Source of the DNA: CAYVUI01 sp964454745
GTDB lineage: Bacteria; Planctomycetota; Phycisphaerae; Sedimentisphaerales; Anaerohalosphaeraceae
Assembly: GCA_964454745.1 (NCBI GenBank)
Contig: CAYVUI010000011.1
Location: 1-56,450 of the forward strand
Length of the DNA: 56,450 nt
Direction of reading: 5' to 3'
In this document: in pieces, positions 42,071-51,202 of the stretch
Layout of the letters: every line of letters begins with the position of its first letter
How positions within the stretch are numbered: the first letter of the stretch is position 1
Notes under the pieces: model-generated
Databases searched by the model: none
Told to the model about the DNA's origin: nothing
What the model saw: the letters and a program-made list of their open reading frames with translations, nothing else
Position numbers and translations under genes: made by a program

Positions 42071-43690
42071 TTAGGTTCCCTTTAATTTTTTAAACAGGCG
42101 GCTTCGCAGGACAATCGAGATCGCATTCATCAGCAGGATGAGCAGGATAAGCGTTACGACCATCCCATACTGATTATGGGGTACCTGCGGTGCTAAACGA
42201 TCCCCGACGGCCATATGCCAGCTTCCGTAGGAAAGCGTGCGGGTCGGTTCGAGCAGGCTGTCCGGAATGGACCCGGCCGCGACAGCACCGGTAAAGAGAA
42301 TCGGCGCGGTCTCACCGGCAATACGGCTCAGGCTCAGAATGATCCCGGTCAGGATTCCCGGCAGCGCCGCGGGAAGCGTGACCCTCACAAAGGTTCGAAA
42401 ACGGCTGGCCCCCAGTCCGAGCGAGGCCTCTTTGTACGTTCTCGGTACTGCCCGGATCGCTTCCTCACTGGCCCGGATCATCACCGGCAGCGTCAGGATC
42501 GCCAGGGTCAGTGACGCGGTCAGCACGCATTTGGTCGGTTCCTGTCCCAGCATCGGCAGCAGTGTCGTCACGAAAAAAGCCAGGCCGAACAACCCGAATA
42601 CGATACTGGGTACGCCGGCCAGCGTGTTGATACACATACGAATCATACGCACCACGATATTTTCAGAAGTGCATTCCACGAGATAGGCCGCGGTGATGAT
42701 GCCCACGGGAATCACAAAAAACATACCCACACCGGTCAGCAGCAGTGTACCGAGAATTTCCGGTCCGACACCGCCGAAATAATGGCCATGAGTACTGTCG
42801 TCGATAAAATACTGCCAGTAAAATGTGAACCGCGGCATGAGTGCGTTTTCGGCGTTGGCCTCGATATAGTCAAACAGAGGCTCGAGGCTGGTACCGGTAA
42901 AATCGTCCCTGCGGGGTACCTGCTTTTTGACATTGGGCAGACCGGGCCCCTGGGCGACCCAAACCTCCTTGTACTCAATACGTTCGAGGATCGACCGGGC
43001 CTTGTCCCAGCGTGTCGCACCATACTTGTTCATATCCAGTTCCGGCTCGGGCTCACCGGGCCTTGGACCGAACAATTCCGTCAGCAGGATTTCAACCTCT
43101 TCAAGGCTGGCCTTGTAACTTTCCAGCCGGGTCAGGTCTATGCCGCGGGATGCTTCGCGGAAATTGCGGGCTATGGTAAAATACTCCGCGGCGACATAGT
43201 TGTTCAGATCGGGATTGGATTCATATTTCAGCACCTCGGCGACCGTGGAATCGATCTGCTCCTGATCGAAAGAACGAAACGCATCACTTAGGATGTCACG
43301 AATTTCCATGGAAAGCTTTTTCAGGCTTTGATACTTCTCTATCTCCACGTTTTCAAAACGGAGCTGCTTGCCGTACTCTCGATTAATCAACCGCAGGCGG
43401 GAACGAATCTGATCCACATCGAGACCGTTGCGGAAGGATTCGATCTGTTCATAAATATGCTCGCGGTACGGCTCAACTTGAGCAAGTTCCTGTTCAATGG
43501 TAACGGGGTTGCCCCGGTCGAAGATTTCGAGTTCATGCTGCATCTGTCGAAACTCAACGGTGCCGTAGAAAAAGACGGCACTGCTCCCGGTCCAGATCAT
43601 TGGGACCAGGATCACCACCAGCAGCAGGGCCATAAAGCCTACCGAGGCATACGTGAGGATGGTAAACGTTCTGTCAGCAAAATATCTCAT
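42071..43690 (-). CDS. pstA: Phosphate ABC permease PstA with a large insertion after the first helix
   Basis: This 539-residue permease is nearly twice the usual 280-300. The first helix (about 14-36) is followed by about 240 mostly helical, charged residues (about 45-285, with heptad-like stretches such as KYQSLKKLSMEIRDILSDAF). The normal BPD_transp_1 core with five further helices and the EAA loop (YKEASLGLGASRFRTFVRVTLPAALPG in part: KEASLGLGASRF) comes after. By topology the insertion should lie in the periplasm, where it could contact PstS. It lies two bases from pstC. Confidence 0.92.
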   Translation of the reverse strand: MRYFADRTFTILTYASVGFMALLLVVILVPMIWTGSSAVFFYGTVEFRQMQHELEIFDRGNPVTIEQELAQVEPYREHIYEQIESFRNGLDVDQIRSRLRLINREYGKQLRFENVEIEKYQSLKKLSMEIRDILSDAFRSFDQEQIDSTVAEVLKYESNPDLNNYVAAEYFTIARNFREASRGIDLTRLESYKASLEEVEILLTELFGPRPGEPEPELDMNKYGATRWDKARSILERIEYKEVWVAQGPGLPNVKKQVPRRDDFTGTSLEPLFDYIEANAENALMPRFTFYWQYFIDDSTHGHYFGGVGPEILGTLLLTGVGMFFVIPVGIITAAYLVECTSENIVVRMIRMCINTLAGVPSIVFGLFGLAFFVTTLLPMLGQEPTKCVLTASLTLAILTLPVMIRASEEAIRAVPRTYKEASLGLGASRFRTFVRVTLPAALPGILTGIILSLSRIAGETAPILFTGAVAAGSIPDSLLEPTRTLSYGSWHMAVGDRLAPQVPHNQYGMVVTLILLILLMNAISIVLRSRLFKKLKGT

Positions 43691-43692
43691 GC

Positions 43693-44670
43693 TTATTTTT
43701 TGCTCCCCATTCCTTTTTTGGCCTGCGTTAAGAAGTATTCACTGACGGTGTTGAGGACAAACGTCAGCAGCAGCAAAAACAGGCCCATTGCAAACAGCGA
43801 ATGATAGTGGGTGCTGCCGTGGGCGGTTTCGGGCATTTCACCGGCAATGGTCGCGGTGAGCGTGCCAAGACTGCTGGACAGGTCCCACCAGGGAGTGGGC
43901 ACCTGCCGGGAGTTACCCGCGGCCATCCAGACGACCATGGTTTCTCCGACGGCACGCATCATGCCGAGAATTACCGCCGCAAAGATTCCCGAATGGGCGG
44001 CGGGAATGACGACTTTGAACAGGGTTTCCATGCGGGTCGCCCCGAGCCCGTAAGAGGCCTCGCGAAGCTCTCTGCCGATAGCGGACAGTGAATCTTCCGC
44101 GACACTGATGATCGTAGGCAGTGCCATGATCGCAAGAATAAATGAGGCATTGAGGGCGTTGCGTCCACTGGAAAAGCCGAAATGCTTTTGCAGCCAGGGC
44201 CCAAGAACCAGCAGCGCAAAAAAGCCGTAGGCCACAGACGGAATGGCGGCGAGAAGCTCGATCACCGGCTTGGCAATCCCGCGAACACGATGATTGGTAA
44301 TGTCACTTAAAAACAGGGCCGCGAGGATACCGATCGGTACGGCAATCAGCATCGCAGTAATGGTGACATAAAAAGAGCCAACAATAAAGACCCAGATGCC
44401 GAAGCTGTTGGGATTGCCTTCAGGCTGCCAGGTTTTGCTGGTGAGGAAGTCGACAAGGCTGTATTCCCCGAAAAACGGAACCGCCTCACGGATGACGAAG
44501 AAAAAGATAAACAGCACCGCCAAAACCGAAGTGCACGTAATTGCAAACAGCAGTGCCCTGCCGAGAATATTGAACAGGTAGCCCTTGATGTCCTGGGCCG
44601 GGGTCAGCAGCAAAGGTCGGTCAAAGCCGCCGATACCGGGTGCAGGTTTTTGCATGACTTGTTCGCTCAT
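43693..44670 (-). CDS. pstC: Phosphate ABC permease PstC
   Basis: A 325-residue permease with six predicted helices and the EAA-loop sequence REASYGLGATRMETLFKV. LLAAIPSVAYGFFAL and GETMVVWMAAGN are typical of PstC. It forms the channel with PstA. The gene is 50 bases downstream of pstS and two bases ahead of pstA, so the order S-C-A-B-U is the classical one. Confidence 0.95.
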   Translation of the reverse strand: MSEQVMQKPAPGIGGFDRPLLLTPAQDIKGYLFNILGRALLFAITCTSVLAVLFIFFFVIREAVPFFGEYSLVDFLTSKTWQPEGNPNSFGIWVFIVGSFYVTITAMLIAVPIGILAALFLSDITNHRVRGIAKPVIELLAAIPSVAYGFFALLVLGPWLQKHFGFSSGRNALNASFILAIMALPTIISVAEDSLSAIGRELREASYGLGATRMETLFKVVIPAAHSGIFAAVILGMMRAVGETMVVWMAAGNSRQVPTPWWDLSSSLGTLTATIAGEMPETAHGSTHYHSLFAMGLFLLLLTFVLNTVSEYFLTQAKKGMGSKK

Positions 44671-44720
44671 ACGTTTCGTTTCTCGTAATAGGGTTTCTGC
44701 TTAATCATACCGGAAAAGAA

Positions 44721-45542
44721 TCAGTAATCCGTTACGGGGACAAAGCCTTTTTCCTCGATCAGGAGCTGGCCCTCTTCGCACAGGTAGAAGGTACAGAATT
44801 TATGCATTAGTGAGCCGGACTCGGGATATCCGTTGGTAAACATAAACAGCGGGCGGCCGATCGCGTATTTTCCGGACAATATATTTTCCCGGGTCGAAGC
44901 AATGCCGTCGACTTCGATGGGCTTGACACCCCGGCGGACAAAACCGTGACCGACATATCCGATCGCCCCGCGGGTCGTCTTTATATTGGCAAAGGCCTGG
45001 GGATTGGCCGAAACCATTTCAACATGCCCGGCCATTTCCTGTTTTTGCATAATGATATTGTTAAAGGTTTCATAAGTACCGGAGCCAATATCGCGGCTGA
45101 CGGGGATGATCTCCAGGTCGGGACCGCCCAGCTGTTTCCAGTTGGTGATCTTGCCGGTATAAATGTCGCGAATCTGATTTTTGGTCAGCCCCTTTACCGG
45201 GTTGGAGGGATGTACGATCATCGAGATGCCGTCCATCGCGATCACATGGGCGACAGGATAGATACCGGATTGGACACATTTAGTAAACTCCTCAGGCTTC
45301 ATAAAACGGCTCATCATCGCAATATCACAACGTCCTTCCATCAGGGCCTTAGCCCCGTGGCCCGAACCGGTCTCGTTGATGGTGATCTCGATGTCATCGT
45401 ACATATCGATGAGGACTTCGCGGATCGCCTGTCCGATAGGACCGACCGTCGTCGAACCTTCGACGTTGAGAGTTTCACCGGCACAGACACTGCCGACGGC
45501 TGCAAGAATAACCAATGCGCACAAACGGATTGTCTTTTTCAT
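44721..45542 (-). CDS. pstS: Periplasmic phosphate-binding protein PstS
   Basis: A 273-residue protein with a signal peptide ending near SVCAG. The phosphate pocket is visible in NVEGSTTVGPIG, SGHGAKALMEGRCDIAMMSR, and VSRDIGSGTYETF (the SRxxGSGT phosphate-binding loop). It delivers phosphate to PstCA. The length is normal. It heads the pst operon, 148 bases after phoR. Confidence 0.95.
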   Translation of the reverse strand: MKKTIRLCALVILAAVGSVCAGETLNVEGSTTVGPIGQAIREVLIDMYDDIEITINETGSGHGAKALMEGRCDIAMMSRFMKPEEFTKCVQSGIYPVAHVIAMDGISMIVHPSNPVKGLTKNQIRDIYTGKITNWKQLGGPDLEIIPVSRDIGSGTYETFNNIIMQKQEMAGHVEMVSANPQAFANIKTTRGAIGYVGHGFVRRGVKPIEVDGIASTRENILSGKYAIGRPLFMFTNGYPESGSLMHKFCTFYLCEEGQLLIEEKGFVPVTDY

Positions 45543-45629
45543 ACTTTTACTCCTTTGTTAGCGTTCCGACACAACTGCCCTTTGACGGATACGTCTCCAT
45601 ACCCCCAACGCGAGTATATTTTTGGAGCA

Positions 45630-45658
45630 GAAATATCATTTTTGTCATATCCAGTCAA
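45630..45658 (-). promoter_or_regulatory. Weak promoter candidate upstream of pstS
   Basis: On the minus strand TTGACT (45658-45653) is 17 bases from TATTTC (45635-45630). PhoB-activated promoters often have poor -35 boxes replaced by Pho boxes. I could not identify a clear Pho-box pair, so this is tentative. Confidence 0.25.
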
Positions 45659-45690
45659 GAGCCTGTAATTAAATCGTTTTTTTCTATCCA

Positions 45691-47517
45691 TCAAGCAGAT
45701 TCCCCGTGAAAACTGCTAATTGTCTGAGATTCTTCTTCCTGTTTTTTCCGGACCGCCGGGAAGGTAATTGTAAAAATACTGCCCTGGCCAAGCACACTTT
45801 CGACCTCTACGTTGCCGCTGTGAGCATTGGTAATATGCTTTACAATCGCCAGGCCCAGCCCGGTACCACCGAGTTTGCGGCTTCGGGCCTTGTCGGTCAC
45901 GTAAAAACGCTCAAAAATCCGATCCAGGTGCTCAGGGGAAATGCCGTAGCCGCTGTCAGAAACCGATATTTGGACTACAGAGCCCTCAATTTCACCGGTT
46001 ACCTTAATTTTTGACCCTGGATTACTGTACTTAATCGCATTATCGATAATATTGACCAGTGCCTGCTCGATCATAAAGCTGTTGAGTTCAGCCCGGTCAT
46101 CCCGGCAGTCGATTTCAAGCTCAATATCCTTCTCTTTGGCCTTCATATAGCATGTTTCCACGGCCCCGGTAATCGGATCGGAGATCTGCACCTGGTCCAT
46201 GGGAAGATCCGTCTTGCCCGATTCGTCCTCGATCCTCGAAAGAATGAGAATATCCTCGATAATTGCATTGAGCCGGTTGGTGTGGCGGGCAATGATCCGG
46301 AGAAACCGCTTCGCCTCTTCGGGCTTCTCGATTGCGCCGTCGAGAAGGGTCTCGACAAAGCCCTTGATCGAGGTAATCGGGGTTTTGAGCTCATGAGAGA
46401 CGTTGGCGACAAATTCCCGCCTGACATTCTCAAGCCTGCGAATCTGGGTAATATTGTTCAATACAATAATCGCTTTGACTTCACCGCCTTCTTCGTGGTC
46501 AAGCACCCTTCCATAAGCGTGGATAAACCGAGCCTGTTGGTCGGGAACGACAACTTCCCTTTGCATGGGCTCGGAAGCGATCAAGGCGCTTTTGATGAAA
46601 TCCTGCAATTGTGCATCGCGAACCGCTTCTTCAATCGTACGATCCACGATACGGTCCCTTGTCAGGCCCAGCAGATCGCAGGCGGACTGGTTAACACTGA
46701 CAATCTGACCTTCACTATTGATCGCAATCACACCCTCAACCATACTTGAAAGAACGGCCTGGAGTTCATTTCGGTTCTGCACAACACTGCGGATTCGTTC
46801 GTCAAGCTGGATCGCCATTTTGTTAACCGCTTCGCTGAGCAGGTCAAATTCATCCGTTCCGGAGGGATTTAACCTGACACTGAGGTCTCCGCGGGCCAGT
46901 TGATCTGCGGAAGAGGTCATGCTGTCGATAGGCCGGGTGATCCTTCGGGTAATCAGGAAACAGGCCAGGGCCGCAACAAGAGCCAGAAACAATCCATACT
47001 GAAGAAAACCCACATACAATGCCCCAAGTCTGCGATCGATAAATCCGGTCGATTCGGAAATTCGCACATACGCGGCCGTTCGCGCATTGCTGTCGTGAAG
47101 AGGAACAAAAAGAGCCAGTTCCCGGTCATCAAATGCCTGATCAAAATTTTTCATTCGGAAAGCCCTGGCATCCTGTTCCACGGCTTTGATGTTAAGAATG
47201 TATTCCTCGATCTGCCACGGATCGGCAATGGAATCAGCAACGACTTTTCCGTTGGGCAAAATCACGTTCATTTGGATCTCCGTACTGCTGTAGACCTCCC
47301 GGCAGATATCATGCAGTGACTCGTAATCCTGCTCTTCGAGCAGCGAGGTAATTCTCGGGCGCAAAAGATTGACCTGGGTGGTAAGCTGGGAGACCGCGAG
47401 ATTCTCGTAATCTTTTCGGACATAAATCGTCGTGTACACGGTAATCGCGCATAAAATGGTCCCGAGAATCAAGAGAAATGATAAATACAATTGCCAGAAT
47501 AGTTTTCTCAGAATCAT
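45691..47517 (-). CDS. phoR: Phosphate-responsive sensor histidine kinase PhoR
   Basis: A 608-residue kinase from the ATG at 47517, which has GGAGG six bases upstream. Domains in order: helix (about 8-30), a periplasmic sensor of about 150 residues, a second helix (about 180-200), HAMP, PAS (around NSEGQIVSVNQSA), HisKA with phospho-acceptor His in FVANVSHELKTP, and HATPase (N box VNIIDNAIKYS, G boxes). It has a larger periplasmic region than E. coli PhoR, as is usual in Gram-positive and planctomycete types. It follows phoB by about 41 bases and sits before pstS. Confidence 0.93.
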   Translation of the reverse strand: MILRKLFWQLYLSFLLILGTILCAITVYTTIYVRKDYENLAVSQLTTQVNLLRPRITSLLEEQDYESLHDICREVYSSTEIQMNVILPNGKVVADSIADPWQIEEYILNIKAVEQDARAFRMKNFDQAFDDRELALFVPLHDSNARTAAYVRISESTGFIDRRLGALYVGFLQYGLFLALVAALACFLITRRITRPIDSMTSSADQLARGDLSVRLNPSGTDEFDLLSEAVNKMAIQLDERIRSVVQNRNELQAVLSSMVEGVIAINSEGQIVSVNQSACDLLGLTRDRIVDRTIEEAVRDAQLQDFIKSALIASEPMQREVVVPDQQARFIHAYGRVLDHEEGGEVKAIIVLNNITQIRRLENVRREFVANVSHELKTPITSIKGFVETLLDGAIEKPEEAKRFLRIIARHTNRLNAIIEDILILSRIEDESGKTDLPMDQVQISDPITGAVETCYMKAKEKDIELEIDCRDDRAELNSFMIEQALVNIIDNAIKYSNPGSKIKVTGEIEGSVVQISVSDSGYGISPEHLDRIFERFYVTDKARSRKLGGTGLGLAIVKHITNAHSGNVEVESVLGQGSIFTITFPAVRKKQEEESQTISSFHGESA

Positions 47518-47558
47518 TTGCTGCCTCCGTGAAGCCGGGCATCTTCGCAAAAAAGGAT

Positions 47559-48254
47559 TTAAATCTCTCTAAATTTATACCCTACTCCGCGGACAGTTTC
47601 AACGTAATCTCCGCATTGGCCCAGTTTTCTGCGTAGACCCACGATCTGCACATCGACAGCGCGGTCGGTGACAATGTAGTCATCGCCTTTTGTGGCGTCT
47701 ACAATCTGGTAACGCGTAAAGACCCTTCCTGGCCGCCTGGCAAGGAAATGAAGCACCTTAAATTCAGTCAGGGTCAGTTCCACAGGGCTTTCCTGAACGC
47801 GAACTTCGTGTTTTTCGGTGTTTATCGTCAAGTCACCACGACGCAGGAGCCTGTCATCCTCGCTGGCATCGTTGTTGTTTGCCCGCCTGCGAAGCACGGT
47901 TTTGACCCTTGCAACGAGAACCTTGGGGCTAAAAGGCTTTGTGATGTAATCATCCGCTCCCAGCTCAAGCCCGGCGACGATATCCGCCTCCTCGCCCTTG
48001 GCCGTGAGCATCACGATGGGGATATGGCTGGTGCGTGCGTCTGATTTGAGCAGCCGGCAAACAGACAACCCGCCGATACCGGGAAGCATCAGGTCCAGAA
48101 CAATCAGTTCAGGAAGCTCTTTTTGGGTCATTGTGAGGGCATCTTCCCCGGTTTCAGCCAGAAGAACGCGATATCCTGTCTCCTTGAGGTTGTATTCAAC
48201 CAGTTCCAGAATATCCTGTTCATCATCAACAACCAGAATAGTACCTTCTGACAT
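47559..48254 (-). CDS. phoB: Phosphate regulon response regulator PhoB
   Basis: A 231-residue OmpR/PhoB-family regulator. The receiver has acidic Asp10-Asp11, phospho-acceptor Asp54 in LDLMLPG, Thr83 and Lys105 in ITKPF. The winged-helix DNA-binding domain covers about 135-230 (ELTLTEFKVLHFLARRPGRVF, RAVDVQIVGLRRKL in parts). With phoR directly downstream it is the PhoBR pair. It should activate pst, and perhaps the polyphosphate genes, when phosphate is low. Confidence 0.94.
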   Translation of the reverse strand: MSEGTILVVDDEQDILELVEYNLKETGYRVLLAETGEDALTMTQKELPELIVLDLMLPGIGGLSVCRLLKSDARTSHIPIVMLTAKGEEADIVAGLELGADDYITKPFSPKVLVARVKTVLRRRANNNDASEDDRLLRRGDLTINTEKHEVRVQESPVELTLTEFKVLHFLARRPGRVFTRYQIVDATKGDDYIVTDRAVDVQIVGLRRKLGQCGDYVETVRGVGYKFREI

Positions 48255-48321
48255 AGCCTTGCCTTACAACTTGAAAATCATTAAGCAGTTACAAACCCTA
48301 CATTAGATGGAATTATGCATG

Positions 48322-48350
48322 CATATATTAGAAAATGGTTAGAAAGGCAA
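48322..48350 (-). promoter_or_regulatory. Candidate phoB promoter
   Basis: On the minus strand TTGCCT (48350-48345) is 17 bases from TATATG (48327-48322). The leader of about 60 bases ends in AAGGCAAGGCT before the start codon. A palindrome atgcatgcat overlaps the downstream edge of the -10 box. Confidence 0.4.
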
Positions 48351-48495
48351 GATTTTTAACTATATATTGAGTTTTTTTCAAAATCAGGCACAATCAGGGC
48401 ATTTCACGTCTGGATTAACTCAAAACAAACTGCCCAATTCACTGCCTGAAACTCGTAAATGTTAAAATAAACAACTTTTGTGTGTCTGATGGTTT

Positions 48496-49707
48496 TTATT
48501 TATCCCCCATGCAGCTTCCAACCAGGCGGGCCGATTCGATCATCGGGTGGTCCACGGGCACAGATTTGCGGTTGCCGGCCACTTCTTCGAGCGGTATCGG
48601 CACGCAATCATTGCCCTTAAAGGCGACGAGTACGTTACTGGCCCCCTCATTGAGCAGACTGGCAGCCTTTGTACCCAGGCGGGTGCATAACAGCCTGTCA
48701 TAAGCACTGGGGATGCCGCCCCGCTGGACGTGTCCCAGTGAGGTCACCCTGGCTTCAATTCCGGTTAGTTCCTGCAATCTGCGGGCCACGCGGCTGGCAT
48801 TGGGCTCCTGAACCACATGATACGTCTTGGTCTCGCCCTTTACCTTTCTTACCACGAGTGTGCCTCGCGGATCATCCGGATCAATCACATCCAGATCAGC
48901 AAGGCTTTTAATGGTATTGTCATCCGTTTTTTTGGGGGTCTTTTTCTTTGCTTTCGGGGCCTTTTCTTCTTTGTTTTCGCGATTAATGTCATCCTGGGAC
49001 ATGGCTCCCTCGGCAACGGCAACAATGGAAAACCTCTTTCCCCTGCGGCGGCGTTCAAGGATATACTCAGATATCACATTGAGTGAATAGGGAATCTCCG
49101 GTATCAGGATGACATCCGCCCCGCCAGCAATCCCCGCAGAGAGGGTCAGCCACCCGGTTTTGTGGCCCATGATTTCACAGACGATGATCCTGTGGTGACT
49201 GGTCGCCGTGGTATGCAGGCGGTCAATCGCATTGGTGGCAATCTGGCGGGCTGTATCGTAGCCGAACGTCACGTCAGTGCCCCAGACATCGTTGTCGATT
49301 GTTTTGGGGAGAGTCATCACCTTAATCCCGCCCTCCTGGGAGAGCCGCAGGGCATTTTTCTGGGTTCCGCCTCCGCCGAGGCAAACCAGGCAATCCAAGT
49401 GAAGCCGGCGGATATTCTCCACTGCGACATCGGTCATGTCCTTGGTTTTACCGCCCATTGGCATTTTATGGATTTTATCGCGGCTGGTACCGAGAATGGT
49501 TCCGCCGTTGGTGAGAATGCTGCTGACCGCTTTGCCATCCAGTCGAATGGTACGGTTTTCCACCAATCCCCGAAAACCGTCATAAATCCCGATGACGCTC
49601 ATCCCGTACTGGTCCATAGCAGGACGTGCCACCGCGCGAATCGCGGCATTGAGGCCGGGGCAATCCCCTCCTGAGGTTAAAATTCCGATACAGCGAGTTT
49701 TTTTCAT
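48496..49707 (-). CDS. pfkA: 6-phosphofructokinase with group III-like substrate signature
   Basis: A 403-residue PfkA-superfamily enzyme, longer than the 320 of E. coli. TSGGDCPGLNAAIR is the N-terminal signature. The donor site reads GGGGT (111-115). Its third Gly replaces the Mg-binding Asp103 of E. coli and the fourth matches Gly104. PKTIDND (134-140) has Lys where E. coli has Gly124, and the catalytic Asp is 138. Gly104 with Lys124 is the combination seen in group III enzymes, of which some use ATP and some PPi. A charged, Lys-rich insertion of about 50 residues (around 245-295) is unusual. The phosphoryl donor cannot be decided from sequence. Confidence 0.9.
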   Translation of the reverse strand: MKKTRCIGILTSGGDCPGLNAAIRAVARPAMDQYGMSVIGIYDGFRGLVENRTIRLDGKAVSSILTNGGTILGTSRDKIHKMPMGGKTKDMTDVAVENIRRLHLDCLVCLGGGGTQKNALRLSQEGGIKVMTLPKTIDNDVWGTDVTFGYDTARQIATNAIDRLHTTATSHHRIIVCEIMGHKTGWLTLSAGIAGGADVILIPEIPYSLNVISEYILERRRRGKRFSIVAVAEGAMSQDDINRENKEEKAPKAKKKTPKKTDDNTIKSLADLDVIDPDDPRGTLVVRKVKGETKTYHVVQEPNASRVARRLQELTGIEARVTSLGHVQRGGIPSAYDRLLCTRLGTKAASLLNEGASNVLVAFKGNDCVPIPLEEVAGNRKSVPVDHPMIESARLVGSCMGDK

Positions 49708-50010
49708 TTTGAATCCATTCTTAACGACTCATTATCTGGTCAACCTGCCTGAATCATATTATACAAGTGTATCGTTGATTACAAATAGCAGATTTAACGA
49801 TAATACCGAATATATGTGTAAATCCAATAAAACAACGATAAGGAGTCCTATAAATGTACTGAAAGGAATCGTTTTTTTGTTCCGGACTTTACAAATCTTT
49901 TTTAACCTGTTGAATGTACAACTTGACAAACGGCAGCCCGTGTGTTAGATTTTCGTTAGAGTTTAAAGTGAAGCTACGGTATTGAATCATGGTTATTTCA
50001 GGGGTGTCTG
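49708..50010. other. 303-bp divergent intergenic region between pfkA and the CHAD gene
   Basis: AT-rich and without a credible gene. It holds a near-consensus promoter for the polyphosphate genes at 49923-49951. No pfkA ribosome site stands out (the bases before the ATG read ggattcaaa), and its promoter must lie in the same interval but is not obvious. Confidence 0.6.
49923..49951 (+). promoter_or_regulatory. Strong sigma-70 promoter for the CHAD-HD genes
   Basis: TTGACA (49923-49928), exactly 17 bases, TAGATT (49946-49951). Transcription would begin near 49958, giving a leader of about 50 bases to the CHAD start. Confidence 0.75.
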
Positions 50011-51198
50011 TTGTCAGACTTTGGTTACAAATATATCGATAAACAGCTCAAGAACCTGGTCAAACATATCACCGCCATCCTTCGGGAAGACCCGGATATT
50101 GAGAACGTCCACCAGGCGAGGGTATCCTCACGCCGGCTGAGAGCGGCCTTTGAACTCTGCGAAGACAATTTCGATTCTAAAAACATTTCCCGCTGGAAAA
50201 AGCAGATCAAAAAACTCCTCAAAAGTCTCGGCCCTGCCCGGGACAAAGACGTATTGATTGATGCTTTGCAGGAGCGGATCAAGAATCTTGGTCCGGACCG
50301 GCGTCAGTGCCGCGCAGGCATTCGGCGTATGATTTTGCGGATGACCCAGCAGCGGGAAAAAATGAATAAAAGTATTCAAAAATCTATCCGCCAGGTTGAA
50401 AAGTCACAGGTCATCAGTGAAATCGGGGCTGCGATTTCAAGAAACATCTGGCACTACCGGCTCAATCCGGAAAGCAAAAAGGAAAACCGTGCCCAGGATT
50501 TGGAAAAATGTGCAGATCAGATCGGCCATCGGCTCTCGCAGTTGGTTTCCATGGAACCTTGCCTTGCAGAGCCGGACAATGTCGAGGGGCACCATAAAAT
50601 GCGCATCGGGGCCAAAAAGCTGCGCTATACCATGGAGATCTGCAAAGAACCGTTCGGCAAGAGGCTTGCGCCTTATATTAAACGATGCAAGAAAGTACAA
50701 AACCTGGCCGGAGAGATCCACGACTGTGATGTCTGGGCGGATATTATCAATGCCTTCGAGAAAAACGAACACAAACGAGCCGTTGATTTTTACGGGACCG
50801 ACCGCCAGCAGAAAAGACTCGCACCAGGGATCAACTACCTGCGTGAGTACTACGCAAGCCGGCGGGCGGAAAAGTTTGCCTCCCTGGTTGTCTATTGGGA
50901 AGAGCTGAAAGAGGATCAAACCTGGGAAAAACTTACGGAATTTCTGCGAAACAGCCTTGAACAGCCCGACGACACGAATAATCTCGAACCGACAGAACCA
51001 CCAGAACCGGAAGAGGGGCAAGCTGCCGTGGATGAAGTGCAAGCACCCCAACCGAAAACAACCGGTTCCAAACGTGAGATCAGGGACATCCCAGCCCCCA
51101 CAGCAAAGCCAACACACACCGGAAAAGAACAAGAAGAACCAATTGAGGCGAGCTCGAACAGCAGCACACCTTTGAGTTCCCCGCAAAAAACAGACTGA
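50011..51198 (+). CDS. CHAD-domain protein
   Basis: A 395-residue protein starting at TTG 50011, with AGGGG about seven bases upstream. The nearest ATG is in another frame. The CHAD domain (about 10-300) is helical and rich in conserved His, Arg and Lys: VHQARVSSRRLRAA and HHKMRIGAKKLRYTME. Purified CHAD proteins bind polyphosphate tightly, so this one likely coats or tethers polyphosphate granules. Pfam-type CHAD genes commonly neighbour ppk and ppx, as here. The final ~75 residues are Pro/Glu/Thr-rich and probably disordered. It starts the plus-strand polyphosphate series. Confidence 0.92.
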   Translation: MSDFGYKYIDKQLKNLVKHITAILREDPDIENVHQARVSSRRLRAAFELCEDNFDSKNISRWKKQIKKLLKSLGPARDKDVLIDALQERIKNLGPDRRQCRAGIRRMILRMTQQREKMNKSIQKSIRQVEKSQVISEIGAAISRNIWHYRLNPESKKENRAQDLEKCADQIGHRLSQLVSMEPCLAEPDNVEGHHKMRIGAKKLRYTMEICKEPFGKRLAPYIKRCKKVQNLAGEIHDCDVWADIINAFEKNEHKRAVDFYGTDRQQKRLAPGINYLREYYASRRAEKFASLVVYWEELKEDQTWEKLTEFLRNSLEQPDDTNNLEPTEPPEPEEGQAAVDEVQAPQPKTTGSKREIRDIPAPTAKPTHTGKEQEEPIEASSNSSTPLSSPQKTD

Positions 51199-51202
51199 CC
51201 CC

